64,000 nucleotides of DNA, from NCBI GenBank assembly GCA_965230495.1, contig CBDDLC010000002.1, forward strand, positions 62,001 through 126,000, read 5' to 3'. A program made the translations under genes and the position numbers. The stretch is from JACJYM01 sp965230495. Its GTDB lineage: Bacteria; Bacteroidota; Bacteroidia; Chitinophagales; Saprospiraceae. The notes beneath the pieces were generated by a model. It was not told the DNA's origin. It saw only the letters and a program-made list of their open reading frames with translations, and did not search any database. Below, in pieces: positions 1-9,754 of the stretch (position 1 is the first letter of the stretch; each line of letters starts with the position of its first letter).

Positions 1-392
1 TGTTTGATTATAGATATAATGGGAGTAATTCCACTTCCTGCTGCAAAAAATATATACGTCCCTTTTTTTTCAAGACTCTTTAGTTTAAAATTACCAGTAG
101 GTGGTAAAACATCTATAAAATTACCTTTGGCTAAAGTATTATTTGCGAAAGTCGAAAACTTACCGTTCTCTATTTTTTTTACACATACCTTCCATAAGTT
201 CTCATGGGGAGATGAACACAGAGAATAAGATCTCCTTACTTTTTCTCCATTGATGTCTGATTCCAAGCTAAGATATTGTCCGGATTCATATTCAAATTCT
301 TTTCTAAGTTGATCTGGAATCGAAAAACTAATGCTTACAGAATCTGATGTTTCTTTTTTTATTTCACTTATTTCTAGAGAATGTAATTTCAT
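1..392 (-). CDS. PaaE-like ferredoxin/flavodoxin reductase, 3' end outside window
   Basis: The first 130 residues are visible, starting at ATG 392-390 and running off the left edge. The protein opens MKLHSLEISEIKKETSD, which resembles the start of PaaE, the reductase subunit of phenylacetyl-CoA epoxidase. It then shows the FAD-binding RSYSLCSSP motif and the AAGSGITP motif that begins the NAD(P)-binding domain. Proteins of this family pass electrons from NAD(P)H through FAD, usually to a C-terminal 2Fe-2S ferredoxin domain, which would lie outside the window. No other paa gene is visible, so the partner oxygenase is unknown. It could equally be one of the general ferredoxin-NADP reductase-like proteins common in Bacteroidota. 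The family is clear; the substrate pathway is not. Confidence 0.8.
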   Translation of the reverse strand, partial: MKLHSLEISEIKKETSDSVSISFSIPDQLRKEFEYESGQYLSLESDINGEKVRRSYSLCSSPHENLWKVCVKKIENGKFSTFANNTLAKGNFIDVLPPTGNFKLKSLEKKGTYIFFAAGSGITPIISIIK

Positions 393-453
393 TGGAAGCT
401 GTCTTGAAGGAAACACTTAATTTCCAAAATTATTAAAACCCAAATTTATTGAA

Positions 454-2673
454 TTAATGATGATGATGTGAGTGAGCTGCCTTTTTCTTTCCAAAATGTT
501 CGAGTTTTTTCCCAAAGGTTAGAATGTCTGGGTTGCCTTCTAGAATTTTGAAGTATTTTTTACTTTCTGGTTTGGTAATAAGCTGTTTAGTTTGCGATCC
601 TGCCCAAATGATCTCTATAGAAATAATTTCTTGAGCTTTACCAAGGCCAATAGTTTGGATTAGACTAGAAGAGCCAAAAGAGCCTCCCGTGTTAACCGTT
701 CGGTAAATTTTTCCTAATTCGGTTGTTACAATAATTTTACTTCCTATGGCAGATCTATTAGATTTAATTCCTTCCAAATGAAATCCTACCCAATTATTGT
801 CATTTCCGGGGTTTTCAAAAAGAACATTGGTAAAAATGTCACCTTCTAATGCTCCACCCATAACGCTGTATAAATCTAGATCACCGTCATAGTCAAAATC
901 AGCAAAAGCTACTCCATGACCTTTTTGAATATGGCCTGTTCTACTTTGGGTAGTAACTTCGGCAAAGGATTTTCCTCTTTGATTAAGGAACATTCTATTA
1001 GGATGCGAAGTCCTTAGGTCAGGAGCTCCTGTGCCAATATACATATCAGGGTAGCCATCATTATTAATGTCTCCAAAATTACTTCCCATACCGTAAAGGG
1101 TTTTGTTTAGTTTTGCCTTTTTAGTAATATCAGTAAATGAAAGATTTCCATTATTTTTAAATAACTTAGATTTTTCTTCTAATGGACTTTTGTTCAGTTT
1201 TTCAACAGCATAATCAAAACTAGCTAAATTTTGTCTGGGACCATCATAACTACAGACGAACAAATCTTCCATTCCATCATTATCAAAGTCCCAGAACCAA
1301 GCCGGAAAACTTTCAATGGGTTCAGTTACTCCCATGTCAACTGCAATGTTTTTAAACTGTCCTTGATTGTTTTTGTATAATACATTAGGACCAGAAGCCA
1401 CGGATAAAAATAAGTCCGTCCAGCCATCATTATCAATATCTCCTGTAACTACGGCTTTTACAAAGGCTTTATGATCGATTCCTTTTTGTGCTGCTAATTC
1501 CACAAATTTTCCGTTTCCCTGATTCTCATAGAACTCACAAGGTTTAATATTAATACTTATGTGTTCATTTCCAATATATAAATCTAAATCTCCATCATTA
1601 TCATAATCAAACCACACCGCTGTTTGGGTAGGAGCGTAACTATTAATGCCTACTTCGAATGTTACATCTTCAAAATGGCCGGTTCCATTATTTCTTAAAA
1701 GAGAATTAGGATGATTTCCATGTTCTCTCATCCAGGCTCCTCTTAAAATGAAAACATCTAAATCTCCATCATTATCATAATCAGCATGAATACAATTAAG
1801 TCCTCCTGTTATACCATCTAGTCCAGCTTCCGAAGTTTTGTCATCAAACCCATGGTGACCATTATTTATAAGAAGCTTAACAGGATCATTCATCCAATAC
1901 GATGTAGCGAAAATATCTATTAACCCATCTCCATTAAAGTCATCAAGACATACCCCACCGGAAAGGCCATTAATGGCAGAGTTTGTATTCATGGCTATAT
2001 CTTTGAATATCGGAACGTCATCAATAATTATTGGGTCTTTTATGTCAATGTATAAATTTGTGGGGACGTCTTGTGGGTATCCTCCAACAGTCATATAGGC
2101 TAAGTTAAGAAGCCATTGAGAACCATAATCATCAGGAAACCTTTTAAGAATTTCCGAATAGATCTCTATAGCCTTTTCCGAAGGATTTTTGTCTAAATGG
2201 ATTCCATCTTTAATAATAGGTGCTATGCATGAGTATTCATTATGATTGTTCTGGCAGTTGATTTGTTCGCCTAGCCTCAGATAGGCCAAAGCCAAATTGT
2301 CAAAATACATTTTATTTGTACTGTTTATCTTATCGTATGCCATTCCCAGAGAACTCCCAATGTTTTCAAGACTTAATATTGCTTGTTTTGGTTCCCCCGC
2401 ATTAATCATTTCGGAGCAATATTGAATAATGTAATTTACCTTTAAACCACCTGTAGTTTCTTTAATTTTTATATTTAAAGAATCCGCACGTGCTTTGTTC
2501 CAATTAAAGTATTTATTTCCATTACCTTCCTGATAGAGTTTTTCTAACTCTTGAATCATCAGAAGATGTGAGTTGGAAGGCTTTTTATTGGTTAGATTTT
2601 TGGATGGGGAATCATTTGTGCCACAACTTGGCAAGAAGAAAGCTATAAATAATATATAAACAAACCTACTCAT
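454..2673 (-). CDS. CRTAC1-type FG-GAP/ASPIC repeat lipoprotein with His-rich C-terminus
   Basis: This is an exported 739-residue lipoprotein. The signal peptide ends in a lipobox (LPSC, Cys17). Residues about 25-200 are helical and contain a TPR-like stretch. From about 240 to 610 there are repeated calcium-loop motifs of the FG-GAP/VCBS type (DFNGDGLIDIF, DYDNDGDLDVF, DIDNDGWTDLF, DINNDGYPDMY), which predict a beta-propeller. The C-terminal part (about 640-715) fits the ASPIC/UnbV domain. Family members are secreted or cell-surface proteins of unknown biochemical role. The last residues are AAHSHHHH, a natural histidine tail. A TATTTTTG candidate -7 box on the minus strand (2691-2698) lies inside the T-run of the rpsT terminator just upstream. 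Its ligand is unknown. Confidence 0.85.
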   Translation of the reverse strand: MSRFVYILFIAFFLPSCGTNDSPSKNLTNKKPSNSHLLMIQELEKLYQEGNGNKYFNWNKARADSLNIKIKETTGGLKVNYIIQYCSEMINAGEPKQAILSLENIGSSLGMAYDKINSTNKMYFDNLALAYLRLGEQINCQNNHNEYSCIAPIIKDGIHLDKNPSEKAIEIYSEILKRFPDDYGSQWLLNLAYMTVGGYPQDVPTNLYIDIKDPIIIDDVPIFKDIAMNTNSAINGLSGGVCLDDFNGDGLIDIFATSYWMNDPVKLLINNGHHGFDDKTSEAGLDGITGGLNCIHADYDNDGDLDVFILRGAWMREHGNHPNSLLRNNGTGHFEDVTFEVGINSYAPTQTAVWFDYDNDGDLDLYIGNEHISINIKPCEFYENQGNGKFVELAAQKGIDHKAFVKAVVTGDIDNDGWTDLFLSVASGPNVLYKNNQGQFKNIAVDMGVTEPIESFPAWFWDFDNDGMEDLFVCSYDGPRQNLASFDYAVEKLNKSPLEEKSKLFKNNGNLSFTDITKKAKLNKTLYGMGSNFGDINNDGYPDMYIGTGAPDLRTSHPNRMFLNQRGKSFAEVTTQSRTGHIQKGHGVAFADFDYDGDLDLYSVMGGALEGDIFTNVLFENPGNDNNWVGFHLEGIKSNRSAIGSKIIVTTELGKIYRTVNTGGSFGSSSLIQTIGLGKAQEIISIEIIWAGSQTKQLITKPESKKYFKILEGNPDILTFGKKLEHFGKKKAAHSHHHH

Positions 2674-2692
2674 GGGCTGTGGCGTTTATACA

Positions 2693-2733
2693 AAAATAAA
2701 AAAAAGTGCAGAGAACTAAATCACTACACTTTT
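2693..2733 (-). terminator. Rho-independent terminator of rpsT
   Basis: On the minus strand AAAAGTGTAG pairs with CTGCACTTTT across a 12-nt loop (arms 2724-2733 and 2702-2711, one G-U pair). A run of T residues follows. It starts 27 nt past the rpsT stop codon. Confidence 0.75.
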
Positions 2734-2759
2734 ATTCTTAAAGGGTGTTTATGTATTTC

Positions 2760-3011
2760 TTACAAAGAATTGACATGTTTCATTAAGCTACTCTTTAGAT
2801 TGCTAGCTTTGTTTTTATGCCATGTGTTCTTCTTAGCTAATTTATCAATCATGCTAACAACTTTAGGAAGAAAACCTACGGCCTCCTCTTTATTGGTCAT
2901 TTCTCTAAGTTTTGCAATTGCCGTTCTTGCAGATTTTTTATAATATCTGTTTCTAACTCGTTTAACAGCGTCTTGTCTCATTCTTTTTTTAGATGACTGG
3001 TGATTTGCCAT
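2760..3011 (-). CDS. rpsT: 30S ribosomal protein S20
   Basis: S20 binds 16S rRNA early in 30S subunit assembly. The product is 83 residues, very basic and almost entirely helical. It opens MANHQSSKKRMRQ, close to the canonical S20 start (MANxxSAKKR), and has the expected RNRYYKKSARTAI segment. A longer frame would start at an ATG at 3041. The family start is 3011, and a -7 promoter box (3039-3046) overlaps the upstream ATG, so 3011 is chosen. The gene is monocistronic, with its own promoter and terminator, and is divergent from sucA. Confidence 0.96.
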   Translation of the reverse strand: MANHQSSKKRMRQDAVKRVRNRYYKKSARTAIAKLREMTNKEEAVGFLPKVVSMIDKLAKKNTWHKNKASNLKSSLMKHVNSL

Positions 3012-3038
3012 ATCTATATCTTTTTTAAAATTGGAGTG

Positions 3039-3069
3039 CAAAGATAAATAATTATTTCATATAACCCAA
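3039..3069 (-). promoter_or_regulatory. rpsT promoter, Bacteroidota-type
   Basis: On the minus strand TTG (plus 3067-3069) is followed after 20 nt by TATCTTTG (plus 3039-3046) and then C. This matches the Bacteroidota housekeeping pattern of TTTG/TTG near -33 and TAnnTTTG near -7. Transcription should start near 3032, giving a leader of about 20 nt before the S20 start codon. Confidence 0.7.
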
Positions 3070-3282
3070 TAAACCTTATAAATTGATAACTAAAATGAAA
3101 TTTTATAATGCTTATGCGTGTTTTTAAGCATCAGGATAAGAATTAATTTAAATTACTAATCTTTTAAATTATGTTTTTTTCAAAATTGACAGATATTTGC
3201 TCGGATTTTAACTTATTTGATGTTTGATCAGATGGAGCATCAAAATGTTGGTTAAGTTGTTTTAGATAAGAAGAAATATACT

Positions 3283-6009
3283 ATGAAGAATTACTCATAT
3301 GTTTTTAATGCTCATCCTTCTTTTATTGAAAAAATGTATGTCAATTATCAGCGGGACGTAAATTCTGTTGAAGAGGGGTGGAGAGTCTTTTTCGAAGGCT
3401 TTGATTTTGCTGCGTATGGGCAAAATGGAAAAGCCCGTGAGGCAGGTGCGGACTCAGCATTGTCTGTAAAGGAATTTGGGGTGCTATCAATAATACATGG
3501 TTTTAGAAATAGAGGTCATCTATTAAGCACAACGAATCCGATAAAAGAACGGAGAAATAGGAAGCCTCACCTTGATTTAGCGGATTACGGTCTTGAAGAA
3601 GGAGATCTTAATAAGACTTTTAAGGCAGGAGAGGAAATCGGCTTGTCTAATGCAACTTTGGGGCAGATTATTGAGCAGTTAAAGAAAATATACTCCGGTA
3701 ATATTGGTATAGAGTATGCATCTATTCAAAACCGAGAAAAAAGAATGTGGCTTAGGGAAAAGATTGAATCGAGAAACTTGGAGTCAGACTATGGATTGGG
3801 AATAGATAAGAAGAGAAGAATTCTTGAAAAGCTCAATGGTGCGGTGGTATTCGAAAAATTTCTTCATACGAAATACATAGGTCAGAAACGATTTTCTTTG
3901 GAGGGAGGAGAGACCGCTATTCCTGCGTTAGATGCTATTATTAACAAGGCGGCTGAGGATAAGGTAGATGAGGTAGTTATTGGAATGGCTCATAGGGGGA
4001 GACTTAATGTATTATCTAATATAATGGGCAAGACTTATGAGAATATATTTAATGAATTTGAAGGAACAGCAGTTCCTGATCTTAGTTTTGGAGATGGTGA
4101 TGTAAAGTATCACTTGGGTTATTCTAGTCAAATAACAGGAGAGAGTGGCAAGGTGCTGAATTTGAAACTAGCACCGAATCCTTCTCATTTGGAAGCGGTA
4201 AACCCTGTTGTTGAAGGTTTTGCAAGAGCTAAGGCGGACTTGTTGTATAATTCTGAGTATGACAGAATACTGCCGATACTTATACATGGAGATGCGGCCA
4301 TTGCAGGACAAGGTGTGGTGTACGAAACGGTACAAATGAGTCAATTACCGGGCTATTATACTGGAGGAACAATTCATTTTGTAATAAATAACCAGATTGG
4401 ATTTACAACTGATTTTGACGATGCTAGATCGTCGACCTATTCCACTGGAGTGGCCAGCTTAGTACAGGCACCCGTTTTCCATGTGAATGGAGATGACCCT
4501 GAAGCAGTTGTCTGGGCAGCAGAATTAGCAATAGAATATAGGCAAAAGTTTAACAATGACGTGTTCATTGATATGGTATGCTATAGGAAACATGGGCATA
4601 ATGAAGGAGATGATCCGAAATTTACCCAACCTGATATGTACAATATTATTAGTAAACATCCTGACCCAAGGCAAGTCTATGTGAATAGATTGTCTCAGAG
4701 AGGCGATGTGGATAAAAAATTGGCGGAGGATTTAGAGACAACATTTTGGCAAGATTTGCAAAAAAGGTTAGATATGGTTAAAGAAAAGCCTTTGCCTTAT
4801 AGCTATCAAGAACCAGAGCAGGCGTGGAGAAAATTAAGCAAAACGTATGAGCCTAGCGACTATAGGAAATCGAAGAATACGGGGATATCAAAAGTTAACT
4901 TCGAAAAAATAGTCAAACATCTTGCAGAGCTTCCTGATGGATTCACTCCTTTATCAAAGGTGAAAAGACTTCAGAAAGGACAAAATAAGTTGATAGAAAG
5001 AGGCGTATTGGATTGGGGGCTAGGAGAGTTAACAGCGTATGGCTCTATACTTTTGGATGGTAAGAATGTGAGAATGAGTGGTCAAGATGTCAAAAGAGGA
5101 ACCTTTTCTCACAGGCATGCTGTATTTTTTGATGCGGAAACTTCGGAAGAATACAATCGATTAAACTCTATCTCAAAGGAGCAAGGCTTGTTTAGAATAT
5201 ATAATTCTCTTTTGTCAGAGTTTGCGGTTTTAGGGTTTGAATATGGCTACTCTTTATCTTCTCCGGAGCACTTGAATATTTGGGAAGCCCAATTTGGAGA
5301 TTTTTATAATGGAGCACAAACTATTGTGGATCAATTTTTGTCTGCAGGAGAAAGCAAGTGGCAACGAATGAGTGGAATGGTATTATTGCTTCCACATGGA
5401 ATGGAAGGACAGGGCCCTGAGCATTCTAGTGCAAGGTTGGAAAGATGGCTGCAGATGTGTGCAGAGTTTAATATGGTAGTCACTAACATTACCACGCCAG
5501 CTAATTTCTTTCATGCATTGCGAAGACAACTAAGTTGGCCGTTCAGAAAGCCTTTGGTCAATATGTCTCCTAAGTCATTGTTACGCCATCCCAAGTGTGT
5601 AAGTGAGTTCAAAGAATTTACAGGAAGAACTAAGTTTTTACCGGTGATTGATGACACATCTGTTAAAAAAGCACGTAAAGTGATCTTCTGTTCAGGTAAA
5701 GTATTTTATGATCTAGATGCTTATCGTGAGGAAAACAACATTAAGGATGTTGCCTTGGTAAGATTGGAGCAATTATATCCTCTTCCGGAAGACGAAATAA
5801 GAGCAATTATGTCTGCTCACAGTAAGGCGAGTTATCTGTGGGTGCAGGAAGAACCTTCAAATATGGGATCTTGGTGGTATTTGATGCGGTTTATGCGTAA
5901 GGACCCTATCGAGTTAGTGGCGAGAAAATCAAGTGCTTCTCCTGCTACCGGTTTCAAAAAGGTTCATGAAGAACAACAAAAAGATTTGATGGAGAGAGCA
6001 TTTGTGTAA
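3283..6009 (+). CDS. sucA: 2-oxoglutarate dehydrogenase E1 component
   Basis: E1 decarboxylates 2-oxoglutarate with thiamine diphosphate and transfers the succinyl group to the lipoyl arm of E2 in the TCA cycle. The 908-residue length is typical. The N-terminus (MKNYSYVFNAHPSFIEKMY) resembles the E1 segment that docks on E2. Family motifs are GMAHRGRLNVL (234-244), SHLEAVNP (301-308), the diphosphate/Mg site GDAAIAGQG (336-344), NNQIGF (369-374) and YRKHGHNEGDDP. In the C-terminal half LLPHGMEGQGPEHSSAR is diagnostic. The sucB (E2) gene often follows sucA directly, but here the next gene is convergent and starts 3 bp after this stop. E2 must therefore be elsewhere. Confidence 0.96.
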   Translation: MKNYSYVFNAHPSFIEKMYVNYQRDVNSVEEGWRVFFEGFDFAAYGQNGKAREAGADSALSVKEFGVLSIIHGFRNRGHLLSTTNPIKERRNRKPHLDLADYGLEEGDLNKTFKAGEEIGLSNATLGQIIEQLKKIYSGNIGIEYASIQNREKRMWLREKIESRNLESDYGLGIDKKRRILEKLNGAVVFEKFLHTKYIGQKRFSLEGGETAIPALDAIINKAAEDKVDEVVIGMAHRGRLNVLSNIMGKTYENIFNEFEGTAVPDLSFGDGDVKYHLGYSSQITGESGKVLNLKLAPNPSHLEAVNPVVEGFARAKADLLYNSEYDRILPILIHGDAAIAGQGVVYETVQMSQLPGYYTGGTIHFVINNQIGFTTDFDDARSSTYSTGVASLVQAPVFHVNGDDPEAVVWAAELAIEYRQKFNNDVFIDMVCYRKHGHNEGDDPKFTQPDMYNIISKHPDPRQVYVNRLSQRGDVDKKLAEDLETTFWQDLQKRLDMVKEKPLPYSYQEPEQAWRKLSKTYEPSDYRKSKNTGISKVNFEKIVKHLAELPDGFTPLSKVKRLQKGQNKLIERGVLDWGLGELTAYGSILLDGKNVRMSGQDVKRGTFSHRHAVFFDAETSEEYNRLNSISKEQGLFRIYNSLLSEFAVLGFEYGYSLSSPEHLNIWEAQFGDFYNGAQTIVDQFLSAGESKWQRMSGMVLLLPHGMEGQGPEHSSARLERWLQMCAEFNMVVTNITTPANFFHALRRQLSWPFRKPLVNMSPKSLLRHPKCVSEFKEFTGRTKFLPVIDDTSVKKARKVIFCSGKVFYDLDAYREENNIKDVALVRLEQLYPLPEDEIRAIMSAHSKASYLWVQEEPSNMGSWWYLMRFMRKDPIELVARKSSASPATGFKKVHEEQQKDLMERAFV

Positions 6010-6012
6010 GCA

Positions 6013-9003
6013 TTAAATGTAATCGAACGTAATGGTCACTTTTGTTCCTGAGGGAATATTGTTGTCATATAGATCATCTAATTTGATTTGGATATCTAAA
6101 TTTTGAGATTTACTGGAAGTCTTAATTCTGTCATTAACTATTTCCATTCCTCTTGATTTGTGGGATTTACTCTTGTACTTTGATGAAGCTTCTCTACCTA
6201 TTCCATTGTCCTTGACTTCGCATATGATAGAATCATCTGTTGGTTGAAAAAATGAAATGTTTAGCAGGCCTTTTTTATTTTTCAAATGGTATAAACCATG
6301 ATTGATTGCGTTTTCAATAAATGGTTGAATAATCATGGGAGGAATTTTAAAATCCATATCTAAATCATCATCAATAAAAAACCGGACTTTCATTTTATCT
6401 TCAAACCTTACTTCCTCCAACCCAGTATAAAGTCTCAAAGTTTTTATTTCATCGTTTATAGTAATGAGAAGAGATTTTGAGGATTCCAAAATAGATCTCA
6501 TCAGGGAAGCAAAATCAGAAAGATATTTGTCAGCTTTTTCGTGTTTATGAGTTTGAATAAAGTATTGGATAGAACCGAGGGCGTTAAAAATAAAATGTGG
6601 GTTCATTTGAGATTGTAAAGCTGACAACTGTAAATCATTAATTCTTTTTTGGAGTTCAACCTTTTCCGATTCAACCTTTTTGAATTTATCAATAATCGTT
6701 TTACTTATTAGATAGGCAATTAGTGCCACTAATAAGCCAATGAATAATGCATATTTATATTTTTCTAAGTTGGTAATTCTTTCAAAGCGTAGTGTTTTTT
6801 TTACCTGATTATAGCCGGAATGAAGAGAAAGATCAAAGTCATCAATTTCAAAGTTAGTAAGAGCCAAATTACCATTGATTTTCTCATATGTAAAGCCAGG
6901 ACTTCCTGTAATATAGATTTGGTCCATATTGTTGATTTCGGTTCGAACATTATGATAACCTATGGTTTTTAGTTCGATTATAACAGAGTCTATATCTTTA
7001 GTTATTGTAAAAAAGTTATCGTTAGCTTGTTTTGAGAAAGCAAGTGCCCCTTTTTTATAAGCGTGCACTTTTTCGAGCTCAAAGGTTCTGGTTCCCGTGT
7101 CACTAGATATAATGGCAGGATCAATTTCTACAAGTCCGTTGATCGTGCCAAAAAACAAATTACCCTTTGCATCTTTCAAACAAGCTTTGGTATTAAATTC
7201 TCTACTTGGGAGACCGTCAAGCACAGAAATATTTTTCTTGATTTCTAGGCTTTTGTCGATTACCGACAATCCATTTTCTGTGCCGACCCAAAGGAAACCA
7301 TTATCATCCTGAATTAAACTATATACCACATCACCAGCTAAACCGTGTTTTTTATCTATACGTTTTTCAATGGTTTGGTCCTGATATTTATAAAAGTAGA
7401 TTCCATCCGTAGTTCCCACCGCAAGATAAGATTCATAAGGCACTACCGTCACTACAAAACTGTTGTCAAATCTTTTATGATTCTCTATACTCTTTGGATT
7501 TAGTTTTTTAGTGTTGGCGTCATAATCTATTGAGAGTAATCCAGATTGAGTGCATAACCAATATTTTTGAGCTTTGGAATCATGGCTGATAGTCCATATG
7601 GACTTCTTATTTTGTCGCAATTGAATGGGGGTAAATGACTCTGAGTTAATATCAAAAAATCCTATGGCGGCCTTATTATCCAAATCTTCTCCAACTATAA
7701 GCAGTGTATCTTGTCCATACCATAGGAAATCATTGATGCAGAAGTCGAAATCATCATATTCATGATATTTTGAGTCTTTTATGTCAAATCTCAACAGATC
7801 CCTTATACACCCCCCTTTATTCCTTTTATAAGTATATATGAATAAGTCATGATCCCTTCCGTGATAAAGGATTCTTTTATTTCCCATAGAAATCTTAGAA
7901 CCATGATATTTACTATTAATGGATTCGACCAGGTCTCTTGTTTTATTAAGTTTTTCAAGATTACTCGATTCATGTAAAAAGTAAAGATTGTCTTCATTAT
8001 CCCGTGTAATTCCTGTGACTACTTTTCCAAAATCGGAAAAGGAGATTTTTGTATTAACATTATACGTCTTAATAAAGGGGGACGCAAACTTAAAGGAATA
8101 CAAGCCATTAAAAGTACCTAAAAGAATGTTTGACTTGAAATTATCGGAATATAAATCAATGATATTATCATTTGATTTAAGTACTTCATTAAGTTTCGAA
8201 ATTTGCCCAGTTTTTTCAATAATTATTAAAGAACTAATGTAATCCGTCTTACTACCAAACCCTAATAATACATTTCCATGCTTGTCTTTCTTTTTTAATA
8301 CGAGCTTGTCTCCGTCAATGCCGCTTAGATCTAAATGTGGCAGTATGATTCCTTTAACAAGTTCGAAAACTTTTTTTTCGGAAATACAAAATAATCGTCC
8401 GTCACTATTTTTTATAAGTTCTCCTTTTAGATTTATAGGTGTCCAAGAATTGTTAGAATAAAAGGCTATACCACTAGAAGTATTTATATATAAATCTAAA
8501 CCATTATAGCTAATATCAATGATAGAATCTTTCGTGGATGGGTAGTTGCTAATAATGCTGTTTAATTGAGCATCAGAATACGAAATTATTTTATCCTTTC
8601 GGATTTCAAAAATCAAGGAATCACTTGCTATATATTCTGAACCAATGGTAGTTTTTACACCACTTATCATGTCAAGTTTTGGATTGATATACCTGAGTTT
8701 TGTTCTATCCTCGACCAGAATGATGTTGCCATCTTTTAACACATTTAGTTGAGATGGGCCTTTAATTCTAAGTTGTTCACCTTTCATTTGAAAAAACTCG
8801 GAACCACTCCATTTTTGAAGACTTCGATTGGTCAAAATATAAAAGAATCCATTTGAATGTCTTGTAACATTAATGATTTTCCTATGTGAGAGGCCGTCTC
8901 CTAATTCTAGGTGGGACTTAAAAGTGATTCTTTGGCCGAAGCTTTGGCTATAAATCATTATACACAATGAAAAGAGCCATAATATGTTTTTTGGCGAATT
9001 CAC
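6013..9003 (-). CDS. LytS/YehU-type sensor histidine kinase with periplasmic beta-propeller
   Basis: This is a membrane sensor kinase of 996 residues. A signal peptide (residues 1-23) leads into a large periplasmic part of WD/Reg_prop-like repeats; GFLWVGTENGLSVID is a classical two-component-propeller motif. A weak Y_Y_Y-like segment (about 640-735) follows. The transmembrane helix is at about 751-771, then a short coiled coil. The His_kinase domain has QMNPHFIFNAL with phosphoacceptor His803, an N-box near Asn898 (ENAINHG) and a G-box DNGIG. The start is a GTG: the regulator's stop and this start form TAATGTG, so the two are translationally coupled. The only later ATG would remove most of the signal peptide. 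No carbohydrate operon flanks it; the divergent surface cassette is its most obvious candidate target. Confidence 0.9.
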   Translation of the reverse strand: MNSPKNILWLFSLCIMIYSQSFGQRITFKSHLELGDGLSHRKIINVTRHSNGFFYILTNRSLQKWSGSEFFQMKGEQLRIKGPSQLNVLKDGNIILVEDRTKLRYINPKLDMISGVKTTIGSEYIASDSLIFEIRKDKIISYSDAQLNSIISNYPSTKDSIIDISYNGLDLYINTSSGIAFYSNNSWTPINLKGELIKNSDGRLFCISEKKVFELVKGIILPHLDLSGIDGDKLVLKKKDKHGNVLLGFGSKTDYISSLIIIEKTGQISKLNEVLKSNDNIIDLYSDNFKSNILLGTFNGLYSFKFASPFIKTYNVNTKISFSDFGKVVTGITRDNEDNLYFLHESSNLEKLNKTRDLVESINSKYHGSKISMGNKRILYHGRDHDLFIYTYKRNKGGCIRDLLRFDIKDSKYHEYDDFDFCINDFLWYGQDTLLIVGEDLDNKAAIGFFDINSESFTPIQLRQNKKSIWTISHDSKAQKYWLCTQSGLLSIDYDANTKKLNPKSIENHKRFDNSFVVTVVPYESYLAVGTTDGIYFYKYQDQTIEKRIDKKHGLAGDVVYSLIQDDNGFLWVGTENGLSVIDKSLEIKKNISVLDGLPSREFNTKACLKDAKGNLFFGTINGLVEIDPAIISSDTGTRTFELEKVHAYKKGALAFSKQANDNFFTITKDIDSVIIELKTIGYHNVRTEINNMDQIYITGSPGFTYEKINGNLALTNFEIDDFDLSLHSGYNQVKKTLRFERITNLEKYKYALFIGLLVALIAYLISKTIIDKFKKVESEKVELQKRINDLQLSALQSQMNPHFIFNALGSIQYFIQTHKHEKADKYLSDFASLMRSILESSKSLLITINDEIKTLRLYTGLEEVRFEDKMKVRFFIDDDLDMDFKIPPMIIQPFIENAINHGLYHLKNKKGLLNISFFQPTDDSIICEVKDNGIGREASSKYKSKSHKSRGMEIVNDRIKTSSKSQNLDIQIKLDDLYDNNIPSGTKVTITFDYI

Positions 9004-9004
9004 A

Positions 9005-9754
9005 TTAAATACCTAATATTTCAGACGTAAACTCTTCTTTTCTTCTTCTGCTCACCGGAACAGAAGAGTCATCGATCATGATAACGCTTCCTTCAGTCAA
9101 ATATCTTTTTATATGTTTGGTGTTAATTAGATGCGATTTATGAGGGCTATAAAATTCGTAATTAGCCAACATGTCTTTATATACACCAATATTGTAAGAG
9201 CTCAGATGTTTGCTTCCGTCCAGTAGGTAGATATAGGTGTATTTTTGAAATCCTTCACATCTCAAAATATCCTTGATGTTTACTACCTCATATGACTGTT
9301 GTCCTGGTATGACAATTTTCGAATCTTGATTTCCTACCTTATCAATATTATGTTTCAATAATTGGTATCTTTTAGAATCTTCTTTTTGATCAATTCTTGA
9401 TTTTACTTTGTTAATGGCTTCAATAAGCTCATCTGTTTTTACCGGTTTTAAGAGATATTCTGCGGCACTTACTTTTAAAGCATCCAAAGCGTATTCACTA
9501 TACCCAGTGACGAAAATAATCTCAAAGTCAATATTATCGAACTTATCCAATAATTGAAAACCGGAGCCTCCGGGCATGGTGATATCCAGAAATATTATTT
9601 TAGGTTGATACAGGTCTATCATTTGCTTGGCATCTATAATATTTTGTGCGAATCCCAGGATTTTAATATCATCAAAATTTTGTTCGATTTTAATTTTTAA
9701 AACCTCTGATAATTTTGGTTCGTCGTCAATAATTATAGCGTCGTAATAAATCAT
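9005..9754 (-). CDS. LytTR-family response regulator
   Basis: The 249-residue product has a receiver domain (1-125) with acidic pocket IIDDEP, phosphoacceptor Asp57 (FLDITMP), the TGYSEYAL switch region and LKP lysine. A LytTR DNA-binding domain follows (about 145-245), with the typical SHLINTKHIKRYL core and a VPVSRRRKEEF end. It is the first gene of a two-gene operon with the LytS-type kinase, the standard pairing. LytTR proteins bind paired short direct repeats upstream of target promoters. The gene starts 352 bp from the divergent outer-membrane protein gene, so autoregulation plus control of that cassette is a reasonable inference. Confidence 0.93.
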   Translation of the reverse strand: MIYYDAIIIDDEPKLSEVLKIKIEQNFDDIKILGFAQNIIDAKQMIDLYQPKIIFLDITMPGGSGFQLLDKFDNIDFEIIFVTGYSEYALDALKVSAAEYLLKPVKTDELIEAINKVKSRIDQKEDSKRYQLLKHNIDKVGNQDSKIVIPGQQSYEVVNIKDILRCEGFQKYTYIYLLDGSKHLSSYNIGVYKDMLANYEFYSPHKSHLINTKHIKRYLTEGSVIMIDDSSVPVSRRRKEEFTSEILGI

